A stretch of 64,000 nucleotides of DNA, taken from assembly GCF_014651075.1 (NCBI RefSeq), contig NZ_BMWE01000002.1:248001-312000 (forward strand). The letters are read 5' to 3'. Under the pieces are notes generated by a model. It did not search any database. It was not told the origin of the DNA and saw nothing but the letters and a program-made list of their open reading frames with translations. The position numbers and the translations under genes are program-made. This stretch comes from Streptomyces djakartensis. GTDB taxonomy: Bacteria; Actinomycetota; Actinomycetes; Streptomycetales; Streptomycetaceae. Below, in pieces: positions 18,503 through 29,872 of this stretch; position 1 is the first letter of the stretch; each line of letters opens with the position of its first letter.

Positions 18503-18709
18503 AGTCGGGCGGGTGACTGCCGGGTCGGCCGTGGGCCATGCACGAGTGAGGCGCCCGGCCTCGGCGTGAGCGCGGCGGGGGTGACCCCGCCCGGGGCCCG
18601 CCGGGAGCCGGAGAGGGCGCGAGCCCCGCCTCCCGTCTCCGTGTCCTCATCCCCGTGCGCCACGACGGCGCTTCACCACGGACCCGAGACCCGGAGACGA
18701 TTCACACTC

Positions 18710-19129
18710 ATGTCCTACGCACAGCCCGTGCCCGAACTGCCCACCACCGTCGCCCACCTCAACCACACCGTCGTCCACGCCTCCCGTCGCCGGTTGTCGG
18801 CGGACTTCCTGGCGGCCGTCCTCGGGCTGGAGGTCGGCGCCCCCTTCGGGCCCTTCCTGCCCGTCGACCTCGGCAACGGCGTGACCCTCGACTACTACGA
18901 GAAGACCGACGAGCCGGTCCAGCCGCAGCACTACGCGTTCCTCGTGCCCGAGGAGCAGTTCGACACCATGATCGCCCGCCTGGAGGCGCTGGGCGTCACC
19001 TACTACGCCGACCCGCACCACACCGAGCCCGGCCGGGTCAACGACCTCTTCGGCGGACGCGGCGCCTACTTCGACGACCCGGACGGGCACAACATGGAGA
19101 TCATGACGCGGCCGTACGTCCGCCCCTGA
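18710..19129 (+). CDS. VOC-family (glyoxalase/dioxygenase superfamily) protein
   Basis: A 139-aa single VOC module. It begins after a short leader with HLNHTVVHASRRRLSADFLA and ends FDDPDGHNMEIMTRPY, where His and Glu of the usual metal site are found. FGPFLPVDLGNGVTLDYYE and HYAFLVPEEQFD give the central strands. Function could be isomerase, lyase, dioxygenase or antibiotic binding; nothing nearby decides. The ATG at 18710 is preferred because the frame upstream is Pro/Arg-rich and not protein-like; its ribosome site is weak (CCGGAGA). Confidence 0.87.
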   Translation: MSYAQPVPELPTTVAHLNHTVVHASRRRLSADFLAAVLGLEVGAPFGPFLPVDLGNGVTLDYYEKTDEPVQPQHYAFLVPEEQFDTMIARLEALGVTYYADPHHTEPGRVNDLFGGRGAYFDDPDGHNMEIMTRPYVRP

Positions 19130-19139
19130 CGGGCCTGCT

Positions 19140-19622
19140 CTACAGCGCCCGGTACATGATGTGCAGTCCCACGAGTCCGCGCCGGGGATGCTCGAACGCG
19201 TCGGGAACGGTGCCGAGGATCGCGAAGCCCAGGGACGTCCACAGTTTCACGGCCGGGTTGGTCTCGACGACGGCGTTGAACACCATGCCCCGATAGCCGG
19301 CGGCCCTGGCCTCGGTCAGGAGGTGTCCGGCGAGGGCACGGCCGTAGCCGCGGCCGCCCTGGTCGGGGTCGACCATGAAGCCGGCGTTGGCGATACGGGC
19401 GGCGGGCCCGCCGTAGTTGGGAGTGAGATAGGCGGAGGCGACGACCGTGCCGCCGTCGTCCTCGACGACATAGACGCGCTTCGCCGGATTCATCCAGAGG
19501 ACCCGGGCCTCCTCCTCGGAGGTGCCCGGGTCCCATGCGTACGTCTCGCCCGCGGCGACGATGCGGCGCCAGAACGGCCAGATGCGCGGCCAGTCGTCCC
19601 CCGTCGCTTCCCTGATCAGCAT
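19140..19622 (-). CDS. GNAT family N-acetyltransferase
   Basis: A 160-aa GNAT acyltransferase. The acetyl-CoA loop is seen as VDPDQGGRGYGRALAGHLL, followed by GMVFNAVVETNPAVKLW and LGFAILGTVPDAF, the L-amino-acid/phosphinothricin-type pattern (Asn and trailing LGF). Substrate unknown; relatives include small-molecule detoxifying enzymes. It converges with the VOC gene (10-bp gap) and lies just downstream of the 57-codon gene on the same strand. Confidence 0.9.
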   Translation of the reverse strand: MLIREATGDDWPRIWPFWRRIVAAGETYAWDPGTSEEEARVLWMNPAKRVYVVEDDGGTVVASAYLTPNYGGPAARIANAGFMVDPDQGGRGYGRALAGHLLTEARAAGYRGMVFNAVVETNPAVKLWTSLGFAILGTVPDAFEHPRRGLVGLHIMYRAL

Positions 19623-19674
19623 GGACGCGAGTCTGGCACGCCCTGCGCTCGGCCCTCGCGCAGGGGGCGTCCGG

Positions 19675-19848
19675 TCAGTCCACGCTGGGCAGGATGTGCG
19701 GCTCGACGAGGTCCTCCTCGTAGCCCGCGAGGCGGATCGGGGCCGACCGGGCCCACACGTCGAGGCTGCCGAGCTCGTCGGACCGCCGGCCCTTGCGCTC
19801 GATGCGTTCCTTGGGGCGTTGCTCGCTCTTGGTCTTCTCCGGTGTCAC
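19675..19848 (-). CDS. Small conserved-looking protein, 57 aa
   Basis: A short gene with strong coding character. GTG start at 19848 follows AAGGAG by six bases. The 57 codons have GC-rich third positions throughout. The product is a charged N-terminus (KTKSEQRPKERIERKGRRSD) followed by LGSLDVWARSAP and an acidic tail DLVEPHILPSVD. There is no signal or membrane segment. I recognise no family. It sits 52 bp upstream of the GNAT gene on the same strand and may be co-transcribed with it. Confidence 0.7.
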   Translation of the reverse strand: MTPEKTKSEQRPKERIERKGRRSDELGSLDVWARSAPIRLAGYEEDLVEPHILPSVD

Positions 19849-20279
19849 CGCGCACTCCTTATGTGTCGGTCACCCTCGGGACGTGTGCGCCGGCCTGCTG
19901 CGCCTGACGCCCGCTCGGGGTCTGGTACCTCATGCAGTTCGGACGCGGTGGCGCCGGTAACTCGCGGGAGCGCGGGCAGTGGTGAACCGGCTCGTCCCAT
20001 GACGGAACGTGGGTGTGGGTCCCGTTCTGCTGTCCGTCCGCCCCAGACTAACCAAATGAGCGGGCACCCGCTCGATGGGGCTGAAAACGAGCGGTAACAA
20101 TCGCGCGACATCTGGTGTTCAACTGGGGTTTCCACGCCCCTTTGTCAGATAAGGCCCCGCTTTGTGGATCACCCGATCGGCGTATGCCCGTACCAGCGCT
20201 TTCGCGTCATGACATGCCGTCAGTCGAAGATCCCGAAGCGGTCGGCCACACCCGGCCGCACGACGCCGGCTCGCGGCCC
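19849..20279. other. 431-bp intergenic region with a hairpin
   Basis: No convincing gene is seen here between the small gene and the zinc-ribbon SDR, both on the minus strand. It should hold the small gene's promoter and the SDR's terminator. A 7-bp inverted repeat CCGCTCG/CGAGCGG spans 20068-20094 with a 13-base loop. Local GC is lower than in the flanking genes. Confidence 0.5.
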
Positions 20280-21782
20280 CTACCACTTCCCCGGCGCGTA
20301 GTCCTTCAGGAATACCCCGTACACATCCTCGCCCGCTTCTCCGCGCACGATCGGGTCGTAGACCCGGGCCGCCCCGTCGACCAGGTCGAGCGGCGCGTGG
20401 AACCCGGCCTCGGCGAGCCGCAGCTTGTCGTAGTGCGGCCGCTCGTCCGTGATCCACCCCGTGTCGACCGAGGTCATCAGGATTCCGTCGGTCTGGAACA
20501 TTTCCTGCGCGCTGGTCCGCGTCACCATGTTCATCGCGGCCTTCGCGGCGTTCGTGTTGGGGTGCCCCGCTCCCTTGTAGCCGCGCCCGAAGACGCCCTC
20601 CATCGCCGAGACGTTCACGACGTACGCGCGCCCGCTCTCCGCCTTCTTCGCGGCCGCCGCCATCGCCGGGCGCAACGCGCTGATCAGGATGAACGGTGAC
20701 GTGTAGTTGCAGAGCTGCGTCTCCAGCAGTTCCACCGGGGAGATCTGGTCGATCGTCTGCACCCAGGTGTTGGACTCGACGACGTCGGGAACCAGGCCGC
20801 CCGCGTCGATCGCCGTACCGTCCAGATGCCGGGCCACGCTGGCGTTGCCCGCGACCAGCGCGAGGTCCGCGACCTTCTGGGCGTCGAGTCCGCTGGTACC
20901 GAGGGGCAGCGCGGCCAGCCCGTCGACCGCGCCGGAGTTGAACGCGCCGATGACGTGGTGGGCGGGCAGCTCACCCGCGGGCAGCGGGGCGCTCTCGCCC
21001 TCGACCAGGGCCGCGTAGGCGGACGGCAGCCGGCGCACGGTCTGGGTCGCGTTGTTGACGAGGATGTCGAGCGGGCCCGCCTCGGCGACCCGCTCCGCGA
21101 GGGCCACGGCCTGCGCCGGGTCGCGCAGGTCGATGCCGACGACCTCCAGGCGGTGGATCCAGTCCGCCGAGTCGTCCATCGCCTTGAAGCGGCGGATGGC
21201 GTCCTTGGGGAAGCGCGTGGTGATCGTGGTGTGCGCGCCGTCCCGCAGCAGCCGCAGCGCGATGTACATGCCGATCTTGGCCCGGCCGCCGGTGAGCAGG
21301 GCCCGCTTGCCGGCGAGGTCCGCGCGGGCGTCGCGCTTGGAGCGGTTCACCTGTGCGCAGTCCGGACAGAGCTGGTGGTAGAAGTAGTCGACTTCCACGT
21401 ACCGGGTCTTGCAGGTGTAGCAGGAGCGCGGACGCTGGAGTATCCCCGCGATCCTGCCCTCCTGCGTGTTCGACGACGGCAGCAGGCCCTCGGTCTCGTC
21501 GTCGATGCGCTGGGCCGAGCCGGTCGCGGTGGCTTCCGTGACCGCCTTGTCGTGGGCGGTCTTGGCGGCCCGGCGCTCCTGGCGGCGGCGCTGCTTGACC
21601 GTGCGGTAGACGCCCGCGGTGGCCCGGCGCACCGCGATGGCGTCCGGGTGGTCGATCTCCAGCTTGTCGAGTTCCTCGAGCACGCTGAGGCAGACCGCCA
21701 GGCGCTCCGGGTCGATGCCGGGTCCGTACGAGAGCCCGCTCGCCTCGTCCATGGCCTGCGGGCCGTCCTCTGTCACCGTCAT
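20280..21782 (-). CDS. Long SDR oxidoreductase with N-terminal zinc-ribbon
   Basis: A 500-aa protein with an unusual layout. An N-terminal helical part (about 1-110) is followed by a four-cysteine zinc-ribbon (SCYTCKTRY ... LCPDCAQVN, about 118-143), then a short-chain dehydrogenase domain (TGGRAKIGMYIALRLLRDG, VVGIDLRDP, ILVNNATQT). The catalytic Ser (VVNVSAMEG) and Lys (NAAKAAMN) remain. The usual Tyr of YxxxK reads Thr (HPNTNAAK), so classical catalysis is doubtful. ATG at 21782. It is 106 bp upstream of nothing co-oriented except the WS/DGAT gene before it, so it may be co-transcribed with that gene. Confidence 0.85.
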   Translation of the reverse strand: MTVTEDGPQAMDEASGLSYGPGIDPERLAVCLSVLEELDKLEIDHPDAIAVRRATAGVYRTVKQRRRQERRAAKTAHDKAVTEATATGSAQRIDDETEGLLPSSNTQEGRIAGILQRPRSCYTCKTRYVEVDYFYHQLCPDCAQVNRSKRDARADLAGKRALLTGGRAKIGMYIALRLLRDGAHTTITTRFPKDAIRRFKAMDDSADWIHRLEVVGIDLRDPAQAVALAERVAEAGPLDILVNNATQTVRRLPSAYAALVEGESAPLPAGELPAHHVIGAFNSGAVDGLAALPLGTSGLDAQKVADLALVAGNASVARHLDGTAIDAGGLVPDVVESNTWVQTIDQISPVELLETQLCNYTSPFILISALRPAMAAAAKKAESGRAYVVNVSAMEGVFGRGYKGAGHPNTNAAKAAMNMVTRTSAQEMFQTDGILMTSVDTGWITDERPHYDKLRLAEAGFHAPLDLVDGAARVYDPIVRGEAGEDVYGVFLKDYAPGKW

Positions 21783-21888
21783 CGCCGCTGTCGTTCCCTG
21801 CTCTGCCGTCGCGGGGCGCCCGTCGCGCCCGCCTTTCGAACGGCGGATTTTACTTCAGCGCCGGGCCGCACCGCCAAACCCGCTCTGT

Positions 21889-23232
21889 TCAGGACCGGCA
21901 GGCCGTGCTGAGCGTCCGCACCTCCTCCGAGAAGGCCGCGGCGAGCCGGTCGAGGTCCGGCACGGCCCTGCCGTCGGCCACCAGGCCGTAGTGGACGCTT
22001 CCGCGGTACGTCGAGACCGCCACGGCCAGCGAGTGGCCGGGGGCCAGCGGGGCGAACGGGAAGACGGCGGTGAGCGGGTCGCCGCCGAGCTTCAGGCCGA
22101 GACTGGGCAGGGGCACGCTGGTGACCAGGATGTCGAACCAGAGCCGGGCCGCCTGGCCGACCAGGGGCCCGCCGAACCGGTGGCCGAGCGCCGGGACGTG
22201 GTCGGCGAGCAGCGCGACGGCGCCCGCGCCCCGGTTGGGGCCGGCGTCCTTGTTGCGGTCCATGGCGGTGCGGACCGCGGCGAGGCGGGCCAGCGGATCC
22301 GCATCGTCCACCGGAAGCCGTATCAGGTAGCCGGAGAGCCGGTTGCCCTGCGGGTAGGCGGTGCGCGGGCGGCGCTTGGAGACCGGGATGAGGGCGCGGG
22401 GCGCGACGCTCTCGACGGCGTCGCCGCGCTCGTCGAGCCAACGGCGCAGGGCGCCCGCGACGATGGCGATCAGGACATCGTTGACGGTTCCGCCGACGGC
22501 CTTGCGGACATGGTGCACGTCGTCGAGGTCGAGGAGCACTCCGGCGGTGCGGCGGGTGCCGCTCGGCTCGCAGGTGAGCGCGGGGGTGGAGCGGACGTCG
22601 AGGGAGGAGCGGGCCACGGAGGCGCCGATGTCCAGGGCCCGGCTCACGTCGGACAGGGCGCCGCGCAGCAGACCGGGGAGGTCGCGCACGTCCGGCAGCA
22701 GGGGGCGCGGGGTCTCAGCGGGGCGTGGCCGGGGCGCCGGCATGTCCATGGGGTCCATGATCCCCGCGGCGAGGGTCAGCGCCCGCAGCCCGTCGGCCAG
22801 GGCGTGGTGGAACTTGAACAGCACCGCGTAGGAGGTGCCGTCCTCACCCGGCAGGACATGGGCCTCCCACGGTGGCCGTCCGCGCTCCAGCGGACGCCCC
22901 ATGAGCCGGCCCGCCACCGCGTGGAAGTCGGCGGCCGGGGCGTGCAGCCGCACGTGGTCCAGCGGGTCGAAGTGCGGGTCGGGTTCGCGGGCCGCGCCAC
23001 CGAAGGCCAGCGGCCGCCGCAGTGCGGAGGGCAGGGGCTGCCACACGTCGCGGATCCGCATGCGCAGTCCGGGCACGCCCGCGGCGCGGGCCGCCAGCAG
23101 GTCCGCCGCGTGGGCACCCGCGGCGGGCGAGCCGGCGGTGAAGAGCCCGAGCGCGCCGAGGTGCATCGGGTGTTCCGCGGACTCGATGTTCCAGAACGCC
23201 AGGTCGAGTGGAGCGAGCAGGTCAGCAGTCAA
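21889..23232 (-). CDS. Wax ester synthase/diacylglycerol acyltransferase (WS/DGAT)
   Basis: A 447-aa bifunctional acyltransferase that makes triacylglycerol or wax esters from acyl-CoA. The active-site motif HHxxxDG is intact (FKFHHALADGLRAL, about residue 140). GTVNDVLIAIVAGALRRWL and the C-terminal LWFDILVTSVPLP are conserved in the family. Streptomycetes store triacylglycerol, so a reserve-lipid role is likely, and the neighbouring glycogen-type genes also concern carbon storage. Start is TTG at 23232, seven bases after GAGG. No ATG or GTG fits. Confidence 0.9.
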   Translation of the reverse strand: MTADLLAPLDLAFWNIESAEHPMHLGALGLFTAGSPAAGAHAADLLAARAAGVPGLRMRIRDVWQPLPSALRRPLAFGGAAREPDPHFDPLDHVRLHAPAADFHAVAGRLMGRPLERGRPPWEAHVLPGEDGTSYAVLFKFHHALADGLRALTLAAGIMDPMDMPAPRPRPAETPRPLLPDVRDLPGLLRGALSDVSRALDIGASVARSSLDVRSTPALTCEPSGTRRTAGVLLDLDDVHHVRKAVGGTVNDVLIAIVAGALRRWLDERGDAVESVAPRALIPVSKRRPRTAYPQGNRLSGYLIRLPVDDADPLARLAAVRTAMDRNKDAGPNRGAGAVALLADHVPALGHRFGGPLVGQAARLWFDILVTSVPLPSLGLKLGGDPLTAVFPFAPLAPGHSLAVAVSTYRGSVHYGLVADGRAVPDLDRLAAAFSEEVRTLSTACRS

Positions 23233-23330
23233 GGGCTTGCCTCGCGTCGACGACGGGTGGGCCAGCAGTCAAGCGCCCCCAGCCGATTACGGTCAAGTAC
23301 GATCACGCTACATACAGTTAACAACAGATT

Positions 23331-23361
23331 AAGTCCCGCCCCGGAGACAGGGGTGGGACTT
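23331..23361 (-). terminator. Hairpin downstream of glgC
   Basis: AAGTCCCGCCCC and GGGGTGGGACTT pair over 12 positions with one G.U, around a 7-base loop. It lies 100 bp past the glgC stop and before the WS/DGAT start, consistent with termination of glgC transcripts. No U-tract follows, as is common in this genus. Confidence 0.55.
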
Positions 23362-23460
23362 ATGGTGCATCCGCGGTCAGTCCAACACAGGTTGCGGCGC
23401 CGGGCATCTCCGTGGGAGTCACCCGGGAGGCGTCACGGACCGGTGCCCGGCCCGCCGGTT

Positions 23461-24678
23461 TCAGCTGACCAGCTGGCCCTTTCCCAGGGCGATGACCCCG
23501 CCCTTGGAGACGGTGTACAGCTCGGCGTCCCGCTCCGGGTTGACGCCGATCGTCGCACCAGGCGGCACCTCGACGTTCTTGTCGAGGACCGCGCCGCGCA
23601 CCACCGCACCCCGGCCGATGTGCACGTTGTCGTGCAGCACCGAGCCCTGCACCACGGCCCCCGGGTCCACCACGACACCGGGCGACAGCACCGAACGTGT
23701 GACCTGCCCGCGGACCAGGCAGCCCGCGCTGATGATGGACTCGCTGGCGATGCCGCCGGCGTTGAAGCGGGCCGGCGAGAGCTGGTACGAGTGCGTGTAG
23801 ACGGGCCAGCTGCGGTTGTACAGGTTGAAGGCGGGGCGCTCGGCGATCAGGTCCATGTGCGCCTCGTAGTACGCGTCCAGCGTGCCGACGTCGCGCCAGT
23901 AGCCCTGGTCGCGGGTGGTCTCGCCGGGCACGTGGTTGGCGCTGAAGTCGTACAGCGCGGCCTCGCCCCGCTCGGTGAGCTGGGGCAGGATCGAGCCGCC
24001 CATGTCGTGCACGGACGACTCGTCCTCGGCGTCCCGCTTGAGCGCCTCGATGAGGGCCTTGGTGGTGAAGATGTAGTTGCCCATCGAGGCGAAGACGCAG
24101 CTCGGGTCGTCCGCGAGACCCGGCGGGTCGGCCGGCTTCTCCAGGAAGCGCTCCACGGTCTGGCCGTCCGAGCCCGGCGTGATCACCCCGAAGGACGAGG
24201 ACTCGGTGCGCGGCACCCGGATGCCGGCCACCGTCACGCCCGCGCCGCTCTCGATGTGCTGGGCGAGCATCTGGCGGGGGTCCATGCGGTAGACGTGGTC
24301 GGCGCCGAACACGGCGACGTACTCGGGGCGCTCGTCGTAGATCAGGTTCAGGGACTGCAGGATCGCGTCGGCGCTGCCCAGGTACCAGCGGGGGCCGAGG
24401 CGCTGCTGGGCCGGGACGGGCGTGACGTAGTTGCCCAGCAGGTTGGACATCCGCCAGGTCGTGGTGATGTGCCGGTCCAGCGAGTGCGACTTGTACTGCG
24501 TCAGGACGCAGATGCGCAGGATGTCCCCGTTGACGAGGTTGGACAGGACGAAGTCGACCAGGCGGTACGTACCGCCGAAGGTGACGGCTGGTTTCGCGCG
24601 GTCCGCGGTCAGGGGCATCAGCCGCTTGCCCTCGCCGCCCGCCAGTACGATCCCCAGGATCGAAGGACCACCACGCAT
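23461..24678 (-). CDS. glgC: Glucose-1-phosphate adenylyltransferase
   Basis: A 405-aa ADP-glucose pyrophosphorylase. The nucleotide-binding motif [13 protein letters not shown] and the lysine motif KPAVTFGG are near the N-terminus. [21 protein letters not shown] and the C-terminal left-handed beta-helix repeats ([20 protein letters not shown]) complete it. It makes ADP-glucose from glucose-1-phosphate and ATP. The start at 24678 has GAGGGGAG upstream; an in-frame GTG at 24693 is less likely. It follows the GT4 glucosyltransferase gene on the same strand with a 51-bp gap, and the two form one pathway. Confidence 0.95.
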   Translation of the reverse strand: MRGGPSILGIVLAGGEGKRLMPLTADRAKPAVTFGGTYRLVDFVLSNLVNGDILRICVLTQYKSHSLDRHITTTWRMSNLLGNYVTPVPAQQRLGPRWYLGSADAILQSLNLIYDERPEYVAVFGADHVYRMDPRQMLAQHIESGAGVTVAGIRVPRTESSSFGVITPGSDGQTVERFLEKPADPPGLADDPSCVFASMGNYIFTTKALIEALKRDAEDESSVHDMGGSILPQLTERGEAALYDFSANHVPGETTRDQGYWRDVGTLDAYYEAHMDLIAERPAFNLYNRSWPVYTHSYQLSPARFNAGGIASESIISAGCLVRGQVTRSVLSPGVVVDPGAVVQGSVLHDNVHIGRGAVVRGAVLDKNVEVPPGATIGVNPERDAELYTVSKGGVIALGKGQLVS

Positions 24679-24729
24679 GGCCGCTCCCCTCACGCCGATT
24701 TTCCGATGCCTGCCCGAGAGCAGGACCCG

Positions 24730-25881
24730 CTAAGCCTGTTTGACGATCTCCTCGTAGAGCAGGGCCGTGCGGCGGGCCACCGCGTCCCAGCCGAACTCGC
24801 CGACCGCGCGTTCCCGCCCCGCCTCACCCATCCGCCGGGCGGCCACCGGGTCGGCCAGGACGGTGTCGACGGCCCGGGCGAGACCGGCCTCGAAGCCGTC
24901 GCCGGGCCGGACCAGCAGGCCCGTCCGGCCGTCGTCCACGACCTCGGGGATACCGCCGACCGCCGAGGCCACCACGGGAGTGCCGCAGGCCATGGCCTCC
25001 AGGTTCACGATGCCGAGCGGCTCGTAAACCGACGGGCAGACGAACAGGGCGGCGTGGGTGAGGAGCTGGATCACCTCCCGGCGCGGCAGCATCTTCGGAA
25101 TCCAGTACACGCCGTCGCGGACCCGGCTCAGCTCCCCGAACAGCTCGCGGAACTCCTGGTCGATCTCCGGAGTGTCCGGCGCGCCCGCGCACAGCACGAC
25201 CTGCGCGGCCGGGTCGATGTCACGCACCGCGCGCAGCAGATGGGGCACGCCCTTCTGGCGGGTGATGCGGCCGACGAACAGCACGTAGGGGCGGGAGCGG
25301 TCGAGACCGATCCGGTCCAGGGCGCCGGTGCCGTGGTCGGGCCGGTACAGGCTGGTGTCGATGCCGTTGTGCACGACGTGGACACGCTCCGGGGCCAGCG
25401 CGGGGTAGCAGCCGAGGATGTCCTCACGCATGGCCGAGGACACGGCGATCACCGCGTCGGCGGACTCGATCGCGGTGCGTTCGGCCCAGCTGGACAGCTC
25501 GTAGCCGCCGCCGAGCTGCTCGGCCTTCCAGGGGCGCAGGGGCTCCAGGGAGTGGGCGGTCATCACGTGCGGGATGCCGTACAGCAGCTTGGCGAGGTGG
25601 CCGCCGAGGTTGGCGTACCAGGTGTGGGAGTGGACCAGTTCGCGGCCCTCGAGGGTGGCGGCCATGGCGAGGTCGACGGAGAAGGTGCGCAGCGCGTCGT
25701 TGGCGCCGTCGAGCGTGGACCAGGGCCGGTGGCGGCGCACGCCGTCGGCACGGCCCTCGCCCCAGCAGTGCACGTCGAGGTCGACCAGTGCCCTCAGCTC
25801 CCGGGCGAGGAACTCCACGTGGACGCCGGCACCGCCGTACACGTCCGGCGGGTACTCCCGGGTCAGCAGTCCCACTCGCAC
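24730..25881 (-). CDS. glgM: GT4 glucosyltransferase, likely GlgM (ADP-glucose to maltose-1-phosphate)
   Basis: A 383-aa retaining glycosyltransferase with two Rossmann domains. The start VRVGLLTREYPPDVYGGAGV, the loop HVVHNGID, LFVGRITRQKGV and the donor-site motif PSVYEPLGIVNLEAMACGTP are typical of the actinobacterial glycogen-synthase-like enzymes. The length (about 385 aa), family and linkage to glgC match mycobacterial GlgM, which makes maltose-1-phosphate for the GlgE route. Older annotations call it glycogen synthase. I place the start at the GTG at 25881, six bases after GGGAG. The TTG at 25887 directly abuts that site. Confidence 0.9.
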   Translation of the reverse strand: MRVGLLTREYPPDVYGGAGVHVEFLARELRALVDLDVHCWGEGRADGVRRHRPWSTLDGANDALRTFSVDLAMAATLEGRELVHSHTWYANLGGHLAKLLYGIPHVMTAHSLEPLRPWKAEQLGGGYELSSWAERTAIESADAVIAVSSAMREDILGCYPALAPERVHVVHNGIDTSLYRPDHGTGALDRIGLDRSRPYVLFVGRITRQKGVPHLLRAVRDIDPAAQVVLCAGAPDTPEIDQEFRELFGELSRVRDGVYWIPKMLPRREVIQLLTHAALFVCPSVYEPLGIVNLEAMACGTPVVASAVGGIPEVVDDGRTGLLVRPGDGFEAGLARAVDTVLADPVAARRMGEAGRERAVGEFGWDAVARRTALLYEEIVKQA

Positions 25882-25920
25882 CCGCAACTCCCTGCTCTCA
25901 GCCGCCGTTCCCTTTCATGG

Positions 25921-26658
25921 TCACCCAGATGTGGCGCGTGGGGAAGAGCGGGGCGCGCTCGGGAAGCAACAGTCGCCGCAGACGCCACCGCCCGGCACGC
26001 GGTAGTACAGACAGCAGCTGCGGCGCCGGAAGCCGGTACCGGTGAGAGTTCCGGAGCCGGCGAGCAGGGGGTGGGCGAGGAGTTCCGCGGCCAGGTCACG
26101 CGCCCGGGCCGCGGGGTCCGTACGGCCGTGCCGCCGGGCCCAGCGCTCCAGCTCACGGGCGGCGCCCGCCAGCGCGGAGGCGGCGTTGCCTCGCAGCAGT
26201 CCGGGGGCGAGGCGGTGACGGACGCGCAGGGCCGCCGACAGCGGTTCGAGGTGGCCGTGCAGGACCACGTCCGCGAGGGTCGGCGCGTCCCCGGGCAGCG
26301 GCCGTACGTCCGGCAGCCACAGGTCGTCGGGGGCGGCTGCGTCGGCGTCCCAGTGCAGCAGCCGGGCGTCGAGGTCGGGGAGACGGCCGTACAGCGTGGC
26401 GCAGCCCAAGGCCACGGACCACAGGCGGGCCGCGAGACCCTGGTGGGCCACCGACGCGGCGACGCGCGACTCGCGGGTGTGCAGGGCGCTCGCGACCTTG
26501 TGGACGCGGAATGTCAGAGGATTTCCGCCTTTGTCCGGTGACGCGTCGGCGTACGTCTGTGCCAGAGTGGGAAGAGGCCCGGCTGCCGCTCCTCCCGTGC
26601 GCAAGCCGAAGAAGGCGCCGAGCGGGCGGAGCGCGACGAGGTCGGGGTCGAGGTTCAC
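25921..26658 (-). CDS. FhuF-like (2Fe-2S) ferric-siderophore reductase
   Basis: About 245 aa. The C-terminus carries the FhuF-type iron-sulfur ligands, Cys-Cys then Cys-x2-Cys, in RSCCLYYRVPGGGVCGDC. Upstream helical segments (ALHTRESRVAASVAHQGLAA, LWLPDVRPLP) agree with actinobacterial relatives. Such proteins reduce ferric siderophores in the cytosol to release iron. The start is uncertain: GTG at 26658 gives VNLDPDLVAL; a TTG at 26676 with AGGGG just upstream is also possible. It ends 39 bp before the glucosyltransferase, on the same strand. Confidence 0.82.
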   Translation of the reverse strand: MNLDPDLVALRPLGAFFGLRTGGAAAGPLPTLAQTYADASPDKGGNPLTFRVHKVASALHTRESRVAASVAHQGLAARLWSVALGCATLYGRLPDLDARLLHWDADAAAPDDLWLPDVRPLPGDAPTLADVVLHGHLEPLSAALRVRHRLAPGLLRGNAASALAGAARELERWARRHGRTDPAARARDLAAELLAHPLLAGSGTLTGTGFRRRSCCLYYRVPGGGVCGDCCFPSAPRSSPRATSG

Positions 26659-26886
26659 GAAGAGCAGTAGTACCAAGACCCCTGAGGGATGCGGCCTGGT
26701 GACCCCCGACCGGCGTCGCCCACCCTGGGGATGACGGGGTTCCCCTCGTACTCCATCGGCAGTAGGACCCAATGAGTGCTCAGGGACGACGACGGGAAGA
26801 CCTGGACACGGCAGGGTGTTGGTCATGAAAGCCGACCATTCGCCGCGCCGGGCCGAACGCCCCCGCCTGCCGCAGAGGAGCAGCCG

Positions 26887-29872
<2,986 letters not shown>

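Noticed and set aside
21619..26541. A 1640-aa plus-strand open frame
   Set aside because: It is antisense to the SDR, WS/DGAT, glgC and glgM genes, has biased Gly/Val/Gln/His content and no domain. It is a high-GC shadow.
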